Shown: positions 1-8,070 of the stretch, piece after piece
How the letters are laid out: each line of letters starts with the position of its first letter
Position numbering within the stretch: the first letter of the stretch is position 1
DNA from: Gemmatimonadales bacterium
Lineage (GTDB): Bacteria > Gemmatimonadota > Gemmatimonadetes > Gemmatimonadales > GWC2-71-9
Reading direction: 5' to 3'
NCBI GenBank assembly: GCA_030601605.1
Contig: JAUVTI010000001.1
Coordinates: 1-52,960, forward strand
DNA length: 52,960 bases
Program-made: the position numbers and the translations under genes
Notes under the pieces: model-generated
What the model was told of the DNA's origin: nothing
What the model saw: only the letters and a program-made list of their open reading frames with translations
Databases searched by the model: none

Positions 1-2
1 AC

Positions 3-536
3 GACCCCCTGGGACCCCACCTGCTCTCGGGGTGGGTCTCCAGCCCGGCCGGCTCCGACCTGCCGAACCTGGAACTCATGTGCGCCACGCTGATCGCCTT
101 CGCCCTCGGCAAGAGGTTCGTGACCGTGCCGCGGATGGGGCTGGTGGAATTCGGTGCAGACCGGAAAGCCAAGAACAGAAAGGGCGCGGCGCTGCTGTTC
201 GTCGTCGGGCTGCTGGGCGGCGCGCTCTACATCGTGGCGGTGACGAACATCGAGGTGCTCGGCTGGCGTCCGGGACGCGGGTCTCTCACCACCCTTGGGT
301 TGAGCCTGGTGATTCTCGTGATCTTCGGGGGCATCGCCTACTGGATGGACTTCCCCCGCATGATGCTGCTCGGGTTGGCGTTTGCGGCCGCGTTCGCCGG
401 CTCCCGCCTGCTGGACAGCCACATCACGTTCCTGATTGCGGGCGCCCTGGTGCTCGGCTGGGGACTGGTGCTGCTCGTCAGCTTCATAAGGCGGTATCCA
501 CTTCCGAGGAGGGCCGGCAGCCATGAACGCGAGTGA
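3..536 (+). CDS. Integral membrane protein, 5' end cut by window
   Basis: The reading frame is open from the first complete codon of the window, so the true start lies upstream; the first internal ATG is at 78. The visible 177 residues hold about four hydrophobic segments (one around LLFVVGLLGGALYIVAV, three more towards the end) separated by short charged loops, which indicates an inner-membrane protein. The C-terminus is basic. It overlaps the next gene, a winged-helix regulator, by 14 nt, so the two are probably translated together. I do not recognise a family with confidence; small membrane proteins next to this regulator type are usually annotated as hypothetical. Confidence 0.7.
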   Translation, partial: DPLGPHLLSGWVSSPAGSDLPNLELMCATLIAFALGKRFVTVPRMGLVEFGADRKAKNRKGAALLFVVGLLGGALYIVAVTNIEVLGWRPGRGSLTTLGLSLVILVIFGGIAYWMDFPRMMLLGLAFAAAFAGSRLLDSHITFLIAGALVLGWGLVLLVSFIRRYPLPRRAGSHERE

Positions 537-828
537 TCCCACGCATCTCGACCGGCTGATCCACGAGCCGGGCCGGTTGATGATCATGGCGTACCTGTAT
601 GTCGTGGAGAAGGCGGACTTCGTCTTCCTGATGCGGCAGACCGGAATGACGCAGGGGAGCCTGTCCTCGCCCCTCAGCAAGCGGGAGGCAGCGGGTTACG
701 TCGAGATCGAGAAGAGCTTCAAGGGCAAGAGGCCCCTCACCATGCTGCGGCTCACCGATGCGGGCCGAACTGGGCTGCGCGAGTACCGAGAGTCCATGTC
801 TCGGGTGCTGGACGGAATCCCCGACTGA
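523..828 (+). CDS. Winged-helix transcriptional regulator (HTH_34-like)
   Basis: A 101-residue protein that is a single winged-helix DNA-binding domain of the type annotated as PF13601 (MarR/PadR-like). The visible core is a first helix around IHEPGRLMIMAYLYVVE, a recognition-helix region around TGMTQGSLSSPLSKREAAGYVE, and a wing around FKGKRPLTMLRLTDAGR. A purine-rich GAGGAGGG lies 7-14 nt before the ATG. No ligand domain is present, so it probably acts as a dimeric repressor. The 14-nt overlap with the upstream membrane-protein gene suggests that it controls its own operon, which is an inference. Confidence 0.85.
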   Translation: MNASDPTHLDRLIHEPGRLMIMAYLYVVEKADFVFLMRQTGMTQGSLSSPLSKREAAGYVEIEKSFKGKRPLTMLRLTDAGRTGLREYRESMSRVLDGIPD

Positions 829-906
829 CTCGCGCCCGAGGCAGTGCACGCAACTAGATTTAGCGGCTGGACGTTTCGCAACGGACGGGAACATGGAGGT
901 GGAAGG

Positions 907-2157
907 ATGAAGGCGCACAAGACGACCACCGTAGCCCTGCTTGCGCTCTTCGCCGTGGGTTGTGCCGGCGGAGACGGCAGCTGGAGCGGTTCGATAAGTG
1001 ACAGCGCGGGCGTGGTAATGGTCTCGAACACCGATCAGGGCACCTGGAGCTCGTCCAGCCAGTGGACGCTCGATGAGGAGCTCCGGATCGGGACCGTGGA
1101 GGGCGACCAGAACCTGATGTTCGGGACGGTCGGGATGATCGCGGTGGACTCCGAGGGCAACCTGTATGTGATGGACTCCCAGGCGCAGCGGGTCCAGGTG
1201 TTCTCGGCCGACGGAGAGTACCTGCGCACCATCGGTGGCCCCGGTGGCGGGCCCGGCGAACTCGGGCGCGGCGTGGCATTCTGCCTGATGGCGGCCGGGG
1301 ACATCCTGACGATCCCGGACCTGGCGAACCAGCGCATCAATCGGTTCAGCACGGACGGCGAGGTGCTGCCCAGCTCCCCACTGTCCTTCGACAACGGGAT
1401 TCCGGCACTGTTCCGGGCCACCGACGATGGGAGAATCGTCTACCAGATTCGCCCGATGCCGATGCCCGGTCAGGCGACGCCGCCGGACTCGATGGACACG
1501 ATCCTGGTGCTCAACCCCGACGGGACCCCTGGGGATACGATCATGCGGTTCAAGTCGGGCGAGACGGTCACGATGCGGGGCGGGGCGCCGCGCATCACCA
1601 TCTATTCGCCCGAGCCGGCGTGGGACGTCACGAGCGACGAGAGGGTGCTGTTCGGCGTCAGCGACAGCTACCGGTTTGGCGTCTACTCGAACGGCGAGCC
1701 CGAACGGATCATTACCAAGCCCTTCGAACGGCAGCCCGTGACGGAGAACGATCAGCAGGCCGCGATCAGCTTCATAGAGCAGGCCGCCATCGCACAGGGC
1801 GCTCCGCCGCAGGCGCTACCGCAGCTCCGCAGCATCATATCGTTCGGCGAGTACATGCCTGCTTTCTCCGCTATCCTGTCAGGTCCCCAACAGACCATCT
1901 GGGTGCAGCACATTCAATCGGCAGGCGATCTTTCCGAGGAAGAGCTCGCCGACTTCGACATCACCCAGGATGCCGGTGCGCCGGAGTGGGACGTGTTCGA
2001 CGCCGACGGGCGTTACCTCGGCGTGGTCACGATGCCGCCGCGCTTCACTCCACGCGGGTTCCATGGCGACAGGATGTACGGCGTGTGGCGCGACGAGCTC
2101 GACGTGCAGTACGTCACGCGGATGCGGATAGTCGGGATTCCGGGTATGGAAGGCTAG
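907..2157 (+). CDS. 6-bladed beta-propeller (NHL-like) lipoprotein
   Basis: A 416-residue exported protein. The start at 907 is chosen because GGAGGTGGAAGG lies immediately before it and the protein then opens with a lipoprotein signal (LLALFAVGCAGG, lipobox Cys near residue 19); starting at 844 would add 21 residues without signal character. NHL-type propeller repeats are visible, for example DSEGNLYVMDSQAQRVQVF followed by GEYLRTIGGPGGGPGELG. Such lipoproteins are frequent in Gemmatimonadota and Bacteroidota and are mostly uncharacterised; no catalytic motif is apparent. Its TAG stop shares a CTAG tetramer with the stop of the convergent nucleotidyltransferase gene. Confidence 0.85.
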   Translation: MKAHKTTTVALLALFAVGCAGGDGSWSGSISDSAGVVMVSNTDQGTWSSSSQWTLDEELRIGTVEGDQNLMFGTVGMIAVDSEGNLYVMDSQAQRVQVFSADGEYLRTIGGPGGGPGELGRGVAFCLMAAGDILTIPDLANQRINRFSTDGEVLPSSPLSFDNGIPALFRATDDGRIVYQIRPMPMPGQATPPDSMDTILVLNPDGTPGDTIMRFKSGETVTMRGGAPRITIYSPEPAWDVTSDERVLFGVSDSYRFGVYSNGEPERIITKPFERQPVTENDQQAAISFIEQAAIAQGAPPQALPQLRSIISFGEYMPAFSAILSGPQQTIWVQHIQSAGDLSEEELADFDITQDAGAPEWDVFDADGRYLGVVTMPPRFTPRGFHGDRMYGVWRDELDVQYVTRMRIVGIPGMEG

Positions 2158-2741
2158 GAGCCCTCGCGCTCCAGCAGCTCCCGGTACGCCTCCGGCGTGT
2201 CGATGTCCTCGACCACAGCCGGATCCTCCACCGGGACCAATGAGACACGCGAGGGGTCCGCGCGCACCACGGCGCGGGCCCCTTCGCCTTCGGGGGCCTG
2301 AATCAGCTCCTCGAACACGGCCCGGGCAAAGATCACCGGGTGGCCGCGCCGGCCCTGAAAGCCGGGCACCACGATCGGCGCCCCCTCCTCGAAGCGCTCG
2401 AGCAGCCGCCGCACGGTTTCCGGGCGAACGAGCGGCCGGTCCACGTGCCACACCAGAATGCCCTCCGCGGCCGGATCGAGGCCACCGATCCCCAGCCGGA
2501 TCGAGCCGATTGGACCGCTCTCTGGAGTGGGGTTCAGGACCTTCCTTGCGCCACCCAAGACATTGTCAGACACCATCTTGTCGATATCCGGGCCCGCAAC
2601 GACTATGACCTCCGCGAGGGGCAGGGAACGGCATGACTCCAGAATGACTTCTAGGAAGGTGGAGCCCCGAAACGGTAGCAGGGCCTTGGCGCGCCCCATC
2701 CGCTCGGAGGCCCCGCCAGCCAAAACAATGGCCGTAATCAC
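2154..2741 (-). CDS. MobA-like nucleotidyltransferase (molybdenum cofactor guanylyl/cytidylyltransferase family)
   Basis: This protein has the NTP-transferase fold of the MobA/MocA family. The N-terminal LAGGASERMGRAKALLPF is the nucleotide-binding signature, and later WHVDRPLVRPETV matches the metal-binding region of MocA-type enzymes (WxxxDxPxV). Family members transfer CMP or GMP to molybdopterin, but no other molybdenum-cofactor gene is visible in this window, so the substrate is open. I chose the GTG at 2741, which directly precedes ITAIVLAGG; a longer frame to a TTG at 2792 would overlap the divergent def start. The length, 195 residues, is normal for the family. Confidence 0.85.
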   Translation of the reverse strand: MITAIVLAGGASERMGRAKALLPFRGSTFLEVILESCRSLPLAEVIVVAGPDIDKMVSDNVLGGARKVLNPTPESGPIGSIRLGIGGLDPAAEGILVWHVDRPLVRPETVRRLLERFEEGAPIVVPGFQGRRGHPVIFARAVFEELIQAPEGEGARAVVRADPSRVSLVPVEDPAVVEDIDTPEAYRELLEREGS

Positions 2742-2791
2742 CGGAAATCCATAGATTGGGGGCCCCCGCGACCCCTGGTGGAAGGTAGACA

Positions 2792-3352
2792 ATGGCGATT
2801 CGTCCGGTTCGCCTGCTGGGCGACCCGATACTGCGAGCGAGATGCGAGCTGGTCAATAACGTCCGGTCCCCGGCGGTGCGCGTCGTGGCCGACGATCTCC
2901 AGGATACGCTGCGCCACCTCAAGGAACAGCACGGCTGGGGGCGTGGTCTCTCCGCTCCACAGATCGGCGCACCGATGAGGATCGTCTACGTCGAGACCGA
3001 CGAGCCCCGCATCATGATCAACCCCGAGATTCAGGACATCGGCACCTACGACTTCCTGGTTTGGGACGACTGCTTCTCGGTGCCCGATCTCCTGGTGCAG
3101 GTACAGCGTGCTTACCACATCCAGGTGACCTATACCGATCTCGCGGGTAAGTCCCAGACCATCCAGGCCGAGGGAGAGCTCGCCGAACTCTTGCAACACG
3201 AGATCGACCACCTGGACGGCGTGCTCAACGTGGATCGCCCCGTGGGTCTCGATCCATTCTGCTTCCGCGAGGAGAGGAAGAAGAACTACGCGGACCAGGG
3301 AAGGTGCAGTGAGCCTACGCCACGGACGCTGACCGGGGTGGCGGTCACGTAG
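2792..3352 (+). CDS. def: Peptide deformylase, divergent motif 2
   Basis: A 186-residue protein that removes the N-formyl group from nascent proteins. The three deformylase motifs are recognisable. Motif 1 is GRGLSAPQIG. Motif 2 is WDDCFSVP, where the usual EGCLS is changed but the metal-binding Cys is kept. Motif 3 is HEIDHLDG, giving the two metal-binding His residues and the catalytic Glu. The changed motif 2 and the long basic tail (after residue 150) place it among divergent or type III deformylases, so full activity cannot be assumed. No fmt gene is adjacent. The TAG stop abuts the TAG stop of the convergent hydrolase gene. Confidence 0.85.
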   Translation: MAIRPVRLLGDPILRARCELVNNVRSPAVRVVADDLQDTLRHLKEQHGWGRGLSAPQIGAPMRIVYVETDEPRIMINPEIQDIGTYDFLVWDDCFSVPDLLVQVQRAYHIQVTYTDLAGKSQTIQAEGELAELLQHEIDHLDGVLNVDRPVGLDPFCFREERKKNYADQGRCSEPTPRTLTGVAVT

Positions 3353-4564
3353 CTAGGGCAGGGCCTCCAGGAATTCCCCTATCACCCTGCTGGTGGCGAT
3401 CGGCTGCTCCATCGGCGTCAGGTGTCCCGCCTCGGCGATCACCGTGAACTGGGCACCAGGTATCTGATCGGCCATCGCGCGTGACAGCTCCACCGGGATC
3501 ATCCGGTCCTCCCGCCCCGCAATCACCAGTGTCGGCACATCGATGTCCGCGAGCAGCGGCGTGGAGTCCGCGCGCTCCTTCATTGCGGTGATCGCACCGA
3601 TGACCCCTGCATCCGGGTTGTTGGCGATCATCGTGCGCACGTGCTCGACCACCTGCGGCATGGCAGAGAGTGAGCTGGGGCAGAGCAGCTTGGGGAGCAA
3701 CACCTCGGCGAGCCCTTCGGATCCCTCGCGCTCGACGAGCTTGATCATCTCGTCGCGGTCCGCCCTGGCCTGGGGGCTGTCCGCTTCGGCACGAGCGTTG
3801 GCGAGAATGAGTCCGCGGACCTTCCCGCGATGGCTGCGCATCATCTCGAGCGCTATGTAGCCGCCCATCGAGAGGCCGCATATCACCGCCTTTTCGACCT
3901 CCAGCACACGCAGCAATTCCGCCAACTCGTCCGCGTACGACTTCATATCGTAGCCGGACTCGGGCACGTCACTCAGGCCCATGCCCCGCAGATCCACCGC
4001 GATGCGTCTCCACCCCGTGAGCGGCCCCATGAGGTGGCGCCACATGGTGCGGTCGAGAGGGAAGCCGTGGAGGAAGACGATCGCCGGACCGTCACCCTGA
4101 ATGTCCACGGCGGTGGCCACGCCGCGCACGAGCAGGTGCTGAACCGGTCCCGCGCGCACCGACGGCCTGGTCCCGAAGAACTCTCGAACCTCCGCCGGCA
4201 CGGGGACGGGCTTCCCACTCTCCCCGATGCAGACGAACACGAAATCCGCCTCGGCGATCAGTACACCGTCCGCCTCGCGCCGAGCGGCTTGATGCAGCGA
4301 GAAGCTGGTGCGGCCAAGATGTGTCAGGGTGGTGTCGAACTTGAGCAAATCGCCGGGGAGCGCCTCGGCGAGGTACTCCACCGTCGACTTGCGAACCGCG
4401 GGCCACGCCCGGCTCTCGACGAACGCGTCCAGCCCCGGCCCCTGTGTGAACGCCTCCCACCGGGCGCGCTCGAACATGCTCAGGAACGCCGCTTGGTTGA
4501 CGTGCCCGAACGAGTCGCAGTCGTTCGGGTAGACGCGGATTTCGACGGATGGGACGGGGTTCAC
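3353..4564 (-). CDS. Fusion: 4HBT acyl-CoA thioesterase + alpha/beta hydrolase
   Basis: A 403-residue protein with two catalytic domains. Residues about 1-135 form a hotdog thioesterase of the YbgC/4HBT type: VYPNDCDSFGHVNQAAFLS carries the D-x-x-GHVN motif and the domain ends near VCIGESGKPVPVP. Residues about 145-403 form an alpha/beta hydrolase, with oxyanion-hole region FLHGFPLD, nucleophile elbow GLSMGGY, acid region AGREDRMIP and catalytic His in EAGHLTPMEQP. The GTG at 4564 is chosen because it directly precedes the hotdog domain (NPVPSVEIRVYPND); the open frame further upstream has no protein-like character. The natural reading is an acyl-CoA or ester hydrolase with two sites, but the substrates are unknown. 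Confidence 0.85.
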   Translation of the reverse strand: MNPVPSVEIRVYPNDCDSFGHVNQAAFLSMFERARWEAFTQGPGLDAFVESRAWPAVRKSTVEYLAEALPGDLLKFDTTLTHLGRTSFSLHQAARREADGVLIAEADFVFVCIGESGKPVPVPAEVREFFGTRPSVRAGPVQHLLVRGVATAVDIQGDGPAIVFLHGFPLDRTMWRHLMGPLTGWRRIAVDLRGMGLSDVPESGYDMKSYADELAELLRVLEVEKAVICGLSMGGYIALEMMRSHRGKVRGLILANARAEADSPQARADRDEMIKLVEREGSEGLAEVLLPKLLCPSSLSAMPQVVEHVRTMIANNPDAGVIGAITAMKERADSTPLLADIDVPTLVIAGREDRMIPVELSRAMADQIPGAQFTVIAEAGHLTPMEQPIATSRVIGEFLEALP

Positions 4565-4883
4565 GCGAGCCAATCCTGGTCGATGGCTCGGTAAACTTAG
4601 CTGTTTGCCCAGGTCCGACAACCGCTCGCGGCCTTCCCGACCATCCTGCCCAGAAGAGGGAGTGTAGCGGCAGTATACCGACACTATCGTAATAGCGGCC
4701 TTGTGTTCGCTCTTGTAACTCGCAGTGTGGCAACACAGTACAGTTTTTCCACACCGTCTAGACACTGTGTCGATAAGCTGCCGCCACCGGCGAGACCACC
4801 CCCCCCAGCCGGAGCTGGAGAGCCCCACGACGCCAGGAGGGCTGTTCAAGAGCGCACCTTCCTTGCGATGTTACGTCCCAACG
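4565..4883. promoter_or_regulatory. Divergent intergenic region with a DnaA-box-like site
   Basis: This 319-base spacer between the thioesterase/hydrolase fusion and RNase D must hold both promoters. It contains TTTTCCACA at 4745-4753, a full match to the relaxed DnaA-box consensus TTWTNCACA, and the related GTGTGG at 4725-4730 in opposite orientation, with an ACACTGTGT palindrome nearby. No unambiguous -35/-10 pair is visible. No gene is supported here. Confidence 0.4.
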
Positions 4884-6038
4884 ATGCCGGCGAAGAAAGC
4901 CCCTACACCCCATCTCATCACCGACCCGGGTGAACTCCGGTCGCTGTGCCAGCGACTCGGCGAGGAGAGCCGCATCGCGTTCGACACCGAGGCCGCATCG
5001 TTTCATCGCTACGTGGACCGGGTCTACCTGGTGCAGGTGAGCACCGACCACGAAACGGCGCTGGTGGACCCGCTGGAGATCGCAGACCTCGCTCCGCTGG
5101 GGAAGCTGCTGTCCAACCCGCAAATACAGATCGTCTTTCACGACGCCGACTACGACCTTCGCATCCTGGACAGGGACTACGGCTTCCGCGCACGCAACAT
5201 CTTCGATACCCGGGTTGCGGCGCAGTTGGCGGGAGAGCCTTCGGTGGGGCTGGGCTCGTTACTGGAGAAGTTCTTCCAGGTGCGGGTCGACAAGAAGTAC
5301 CAGCGCGCCGACTGGTCGCGTCGCCCGCTCACGCCGGGGATGATCGCCTACGCCGCCGACGACACGCGCTACCTCCCCGCCCTGCGCGACACGCTGGAGA
5401 AGCGGCTCATGTCACTCGGGCGGCTCGAATGGGCGTTGGAGGAGTTCCGGCGGCTCGAACAGATTCGCTGGACTCAGGCGGGGGCCGACTTGGAGGACGC
5501 TTACCTGCGCGTGAAGGGCGCCAGGGCACTGGGGCGCAGGCAGCTCGCAGTGCTGCGCGAGTTGAATGCCTGGCGGGACGCCACGGCGAGCAAGCTGGAC
5601 CGTGCCCGCTTCCGCGTCGTGGGCAACTCGGCCCTGTTGGCGGTGGCCAAGGCCTCACCTCGCGGCCTTCGCCAACTGGCAAAGGTGGACGGACTGTCGG
5701 AGAGTCTCGCGCGGCGCTACGGCAAGGAGTTGGTCGCCGCTGTCGAGCGGGGGCGCGCGGTTCCCGACAGCGAGCTTCCGATAGTGCGGCGCTCCAAGCG
5801 ACCCGAGCCGGACCCGGGCTACGACCAGCGGCTCGAGCGGCTCAAGCAACTCAGGAACCAGCGGGCCGAGGCGGTCGGACTCGACCCCGGACTCGTATGC
5901 CCGAACGGGACATTGCAGGCGGTAGCGCGGGCGGAGCCGGAGTCCAAGTCGGAGTTGGGCCGCGTCGAAGACCTGCGGCACTGGCAGAAGGAGGTGATCG
6001 GCGACCAGGCCATCCTGGCCGCCGTCAAAGGCGAGTAG
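4884..6038 (+). CDS. rnd: Ribonuclease D
   Basis: A 384-residue 3'-5' exoribonuclease acting on tRNA and other small RNA 3' ends. The DEDDy catalytic set is complete: FDTEA (residues 33-37) supplies Asp and Glu, FHDADYDLRIL near residue 92 supplies the second Asp, and YAADDTRYL near 159 supplies Tyr and the last Asp. An HRDC domain follows (about 215-290, around RRQLAVLRELNAWRD) and a second helical C-terminal region ends the protein, as in canonical RNase D. The ATG at 4884 is preferred since the family begins just before the LITDPGEL strand; a GTG at 4725 would add 53 atypical residues. Confidence 0.9.
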   Translation: MPAKKAPTPHLITDPGELRSLCQRLGEESRIAFDTEAASFHRYVDRVYLVQVSTDHETALVDPLEIADLAPLGKLLSNPQIQIVFHDADYDLRILDRDYGFRARNIFDTRVAAQLAGEPSVGLGSLLEKFFQVRVDKKYQRADWSRRPLTPGMIAYAADDTRYLPALRDTLEKRLMSLGRLEWALEEFRRLEQIRWTQAGADLEDAYLRVKGARALGRRQLAVLRELNAWRDATASKLDRARFRVVGNSALLAVAKASPRGLRQLAKVDGLSESLARRYGKELVAAVERGRAVPDSELPIVRRSKRPEPDPGYDQRLERLKQLRNQRAEAVGLDPGLVCPNGTLQAVARAEPESKSELGRVEDLRHWQKEVIGDQAILAAVKGE

Positions 6039-6040
6039 GG

Positions 6041-6361
6041 CTACATCCCCAGGTAGGCCCGCACCTTGGGATTGATGCGCTCAGGCGTCCAGTAGGGCTC
6101 CCACACCAGCTCGATGCGAACGTCCTTCACCCCCGCGAGCCCGCGAACCGTCTCGTCGGCTTCCTGCATGATCTGCGGGCCAACCGGACATCCGGGCGAC
6201 GTGAGAGTCATCTTCACATCGACCTTTCCTGCGTCGATCTCCACATCGTACACGAGCCCGAGATCGATGATGCTTATTCCGACCTCCGGATCCTTCACGA
6301 CCTTGAGCGCATCGCGAACTGCCTGCTCGTCGAGTCGGGTGGGTTCGTTCTGCTCGGACAT
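6041..6361 (-). CDS. SufT-like (DUF59/MIP18) metal-sulfur cluster assembly protein
   Basis: A 106-residue protein consisting of one DUF59 domain. The signature VKDPEVGISIIDLGLVYDV contains the conserved DPE motif and TSPGCPVG carries the conserved Cys. Stand-alone members (SufT) help mature Fe-S proteins; PaaD is the paralogue for phenylacetate oxygenase assembly, but no paa genes are present here. The C-terminal VWEPYWTPERIN is typical of SufT-like proteins. It is convergent with rnd, with a two-base gap between the two TAG stops, and its upstream leader contains the heptamer repeat at 6400-6448. Confidence 0.85.
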   Translation of the reverse strand: MSEQNEPTRLDEQAVRDALKVVKDPEVGISIIDLGLVYDVEIDAGKVDVKMTLTSPGCPVGPQIMQEADETVRGLAGVKDVRIELVWEPYWTPERINPKVRAYLGM

Positions 6362-6399
6362 ATTGTGCTCCGTTCCAAGTTCGGCGGATCGTAGTACCG

Positions 6400-6448
6400 T
6401 TCCCCGCTTCCCGCTTCCCGTTTCCCGTTCCCCGTTCCCCGTTCCCCA
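6400..6448. repeat. Seven-copy heptamer tandem repeat (TTCCCCG-like)
   Basis: Seven consecutive 7-base units with consensus TTCCCCG, CTTCCCG or TTTCCCG fill this stretch. They are flanked by a perfect inverted hexamer, GTAGTA at 6391-6396 and TACTAC at 6453-6458. The array sits between the DCC-family gene and the SufT-like gene, both read leftward, so a transcript would carry CGGGGAA/CGGGAAA repeats. A related repeat occurs at 48430-48494. Confidence 0.85.
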
Positions 6449-6489
6449 AGAATACTACGCGCAACCCTGCCCCCCCACCAAACAGCATC

Positions 6490-6846
6490 TCACCCCCGAG
6501 GACCCCACCTCCGGGCCACCCACCCGTACAGGCGCTCCGCCAGCGGCATTACGCCCGGCACAGCGGCGACGCCCAACACCAACGACCCACCCCGTAGGTA
6601 GCGCGCCGCTTCACGCACGGCGGCAGCGCCTGCGAACACTTCCCCGTCGGGTCGGACGAAATGCGCAGCCATTCGCAGCTGCTCGATGTCCCGACCAGAG
6701 AGCTCGCCCGCCGCGGAATCCTGCAGCCGGACCAACCGGATCACACCACTTCCATCCAGCCGTTTCAGCCTGGCGACCCAGCGGCGGCAGAACTCGCAGT
6801 CCCCGTCGTAGATGAGGACTGGACTCTTCGGCGGTGCTGTCAGCAC
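6490..6846 (-). CDS. DCC-family thiol-disulfide oxidoreductase-like protein
   Basis: A 118-residue protein whose N-terminus contains YDGDCEFCRRW, the DxDCxxC signature of the DCC (YuxK/DUF393) family, related to thioredoxin-fold proteins. Predicted redox activity depends on the CxxC pair. The GTG at 6846 is chosen because it overlaps the TGA stop of the upstream serine-hydrolase gene (GTGCTGA) and leaves the conserved motif near residue 13, as is usual for the family. The longer frame upstream is only the shadow of the hydrolase gene. The cellular role is unknown. Confidence 0.85.
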   Translation of the reverse strand: MLTAPPKSPVLIYDGDCEFCRRWVARLKRLDGSGVIRLVRLQDSAAGELSGRDIEQLRMAAHFVRPDGEVFAGAAAVREAARYLRGGSLVLGVAAVPGVMPLAERLYGWVARRWGPRG

Positions 6847-8018
6847 TGCGTGGCTGCCGTAGAGTCGGCCAGAGCACACATCTCGGCACGCAGCGCCACG
6901 GCGGCATCCGCCACATGCCCGCGCACCCGCTTCAGCCTCGTAATCGAGCTGCGCGTACGGGGCGCAAAGACCCGATTCGTGAGCAGGATGACGAACAGGT
7001 CGCGTTCGGGGTCGATCCAGATCGAGGAGCCGGTGTACCCGCCGTGCCCGTAAGAGGCATTCGACAGCAGGGCTCCTGTATTGCCCGTGCTCGTCGAGTC
7101 GCGCATCTCCCACCCCAGGGCCCGGTTGCCCCGCCCGCGGCGCGTGAAGTGCCGCACGATAGCGGGCTCAAACACCTGACCCCCGTCTCCTCCGCGGCCG
7201 GCCTCGAGGTACACTTGCGCATACCGTGCGAGATCGTCGCCGGTGCTGTACAGGCCGGCGTGACCCGACACGCCGCCGAGCCGCACGGCATTCTGATCGT
7301 GTAGCTGCCCCGCGATCACGTGGCCCCGCCACAGCCCCACGGGCGCGATCTGTCCGTACAGAGCGCGCGGCGGCCGGTACATTGTCTCGCCCATGCCGGC
7401 CCGGGTATAGAGCCGCCCGGCAACGAACCGATCGAGTGAGTCGCCGGCCACTGCCTCGACCACCCAGCCGAGGAGCATCGCGTTGAGATCGCTGTAGACG
7501 ACCCGGTCGCCCGGCCTCCAACGCAGCGGCTCTTCCAGCACGAGTTGCCGCGCCTCCTCTGCGGTCGAGGCGTCTTCGTTGAGCGGTAGAAAGGCGCGCA
7601 GGCCGGAGCGGTGCTCCAGCAGGTGCCGCACCGTGACGCGCTCCTTCCCCTCACCCTGGAACCGCGGGAGGTACTCCTGCACGGCGCGGTCCAGATCCAA
7701 TCGGCCGTCCTGCACGAGGAGCATCGCCGCCGGAGTCGTGGCCACCACCTTGGTGAGGGACGCGAGGTCCCACAGTGTGCTGTCGGGATCGGGTACGCGC
7801 GAGTCGGCCGACCACGTGAAGTGGCCGTACCCCTTTGCATACAGCACGCGATGCCCGGTCCCGACCATGACGACCGCTCCCGGGTAGACTCCACCGCTGA
7901 TGCCCTCCTCGACAGCGCGGTCGATCTGCGAGGTGGCGCCCGCCTGAAGGATCAGGCCGAAGGCGAGCAGAAGGACGGTGGTCAACGCGGGCGCGCTCCT
8001 ACCATGGAGGGTCATCAA
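6840..8018 (-). CDS. Exported serine hydrolase, beta-lactamase class C-like
   Basis: A 392-residue protein with an N-terminal signal segment (TTVLLLAFGLILQAG) and the three motifs of class C beta-lactamase/penicillin-binding hydrolases: SLTK at 87-90 (nucleophile Ser and Lys), YSDLN near residue 173 (YxN) and HGGYTG near 345 in place of KTG. The HxG variant is common in esterases and peptidases of this superfamily, so an esterase or D-amino-acid peptidase role is as likely as beta-lactam hydrolysis. It overlaps the following DCC-family gene by 7 nt and is divergent from the M28 peptidase gene. Confidence 0.85.
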   Translation of the reverse strand: MMTLHGRSAPALTTVLLLAFGLILQAGATSQIDRAVEEGISGGVYPGAVVMVGTGHRVLYAKGYGHFTWSADSRVPDPDSTLWDLASLTKVVATTPAAMLLVQDGRLDLDRAVQEYLPRFQGEGKERVTVRHLLEHRSGLRAFLPLNEDASTAEEARQLVLEEPLRWRPGDRVVYSDLNAMLLGWVVEAVAGDSLDRFVAGRLYTRAGMGETMYRPPRALYGQIAPVGLWRGHVIAGQLHDQNAVRLGGVSGHAGLYSTGDDLARYAQVYLEAGRGGDGGQVFEPAIVRHFTRRGRGNRALGWEMRDSTSTGNTGALLSNASYGHGGYTGSSIWIDPERDLFVILLTNRVFAPRTRSSITRLKRVRGHVADAAVALRAEMCALADSTAATQC

Positions 8019-8070
8019 GCATCATATCTTATAGCGAACAATCAGTTCCACCAACGACCGCTCGGATTCC

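Noticed and set aside
4946..6394. Long plus-strand frame of about 480 codons overlapping rnd
   Set aside because: It overlaps rnd in another frame; its translation is Arg/Gly/Pro-rich without motifs, as expected for a GC-rich shadow frame.
6400..6448. Heptamer array considered as CRISPR
   Set aside because: The unit is 7 nt with no spacers, and no cas genes are near.
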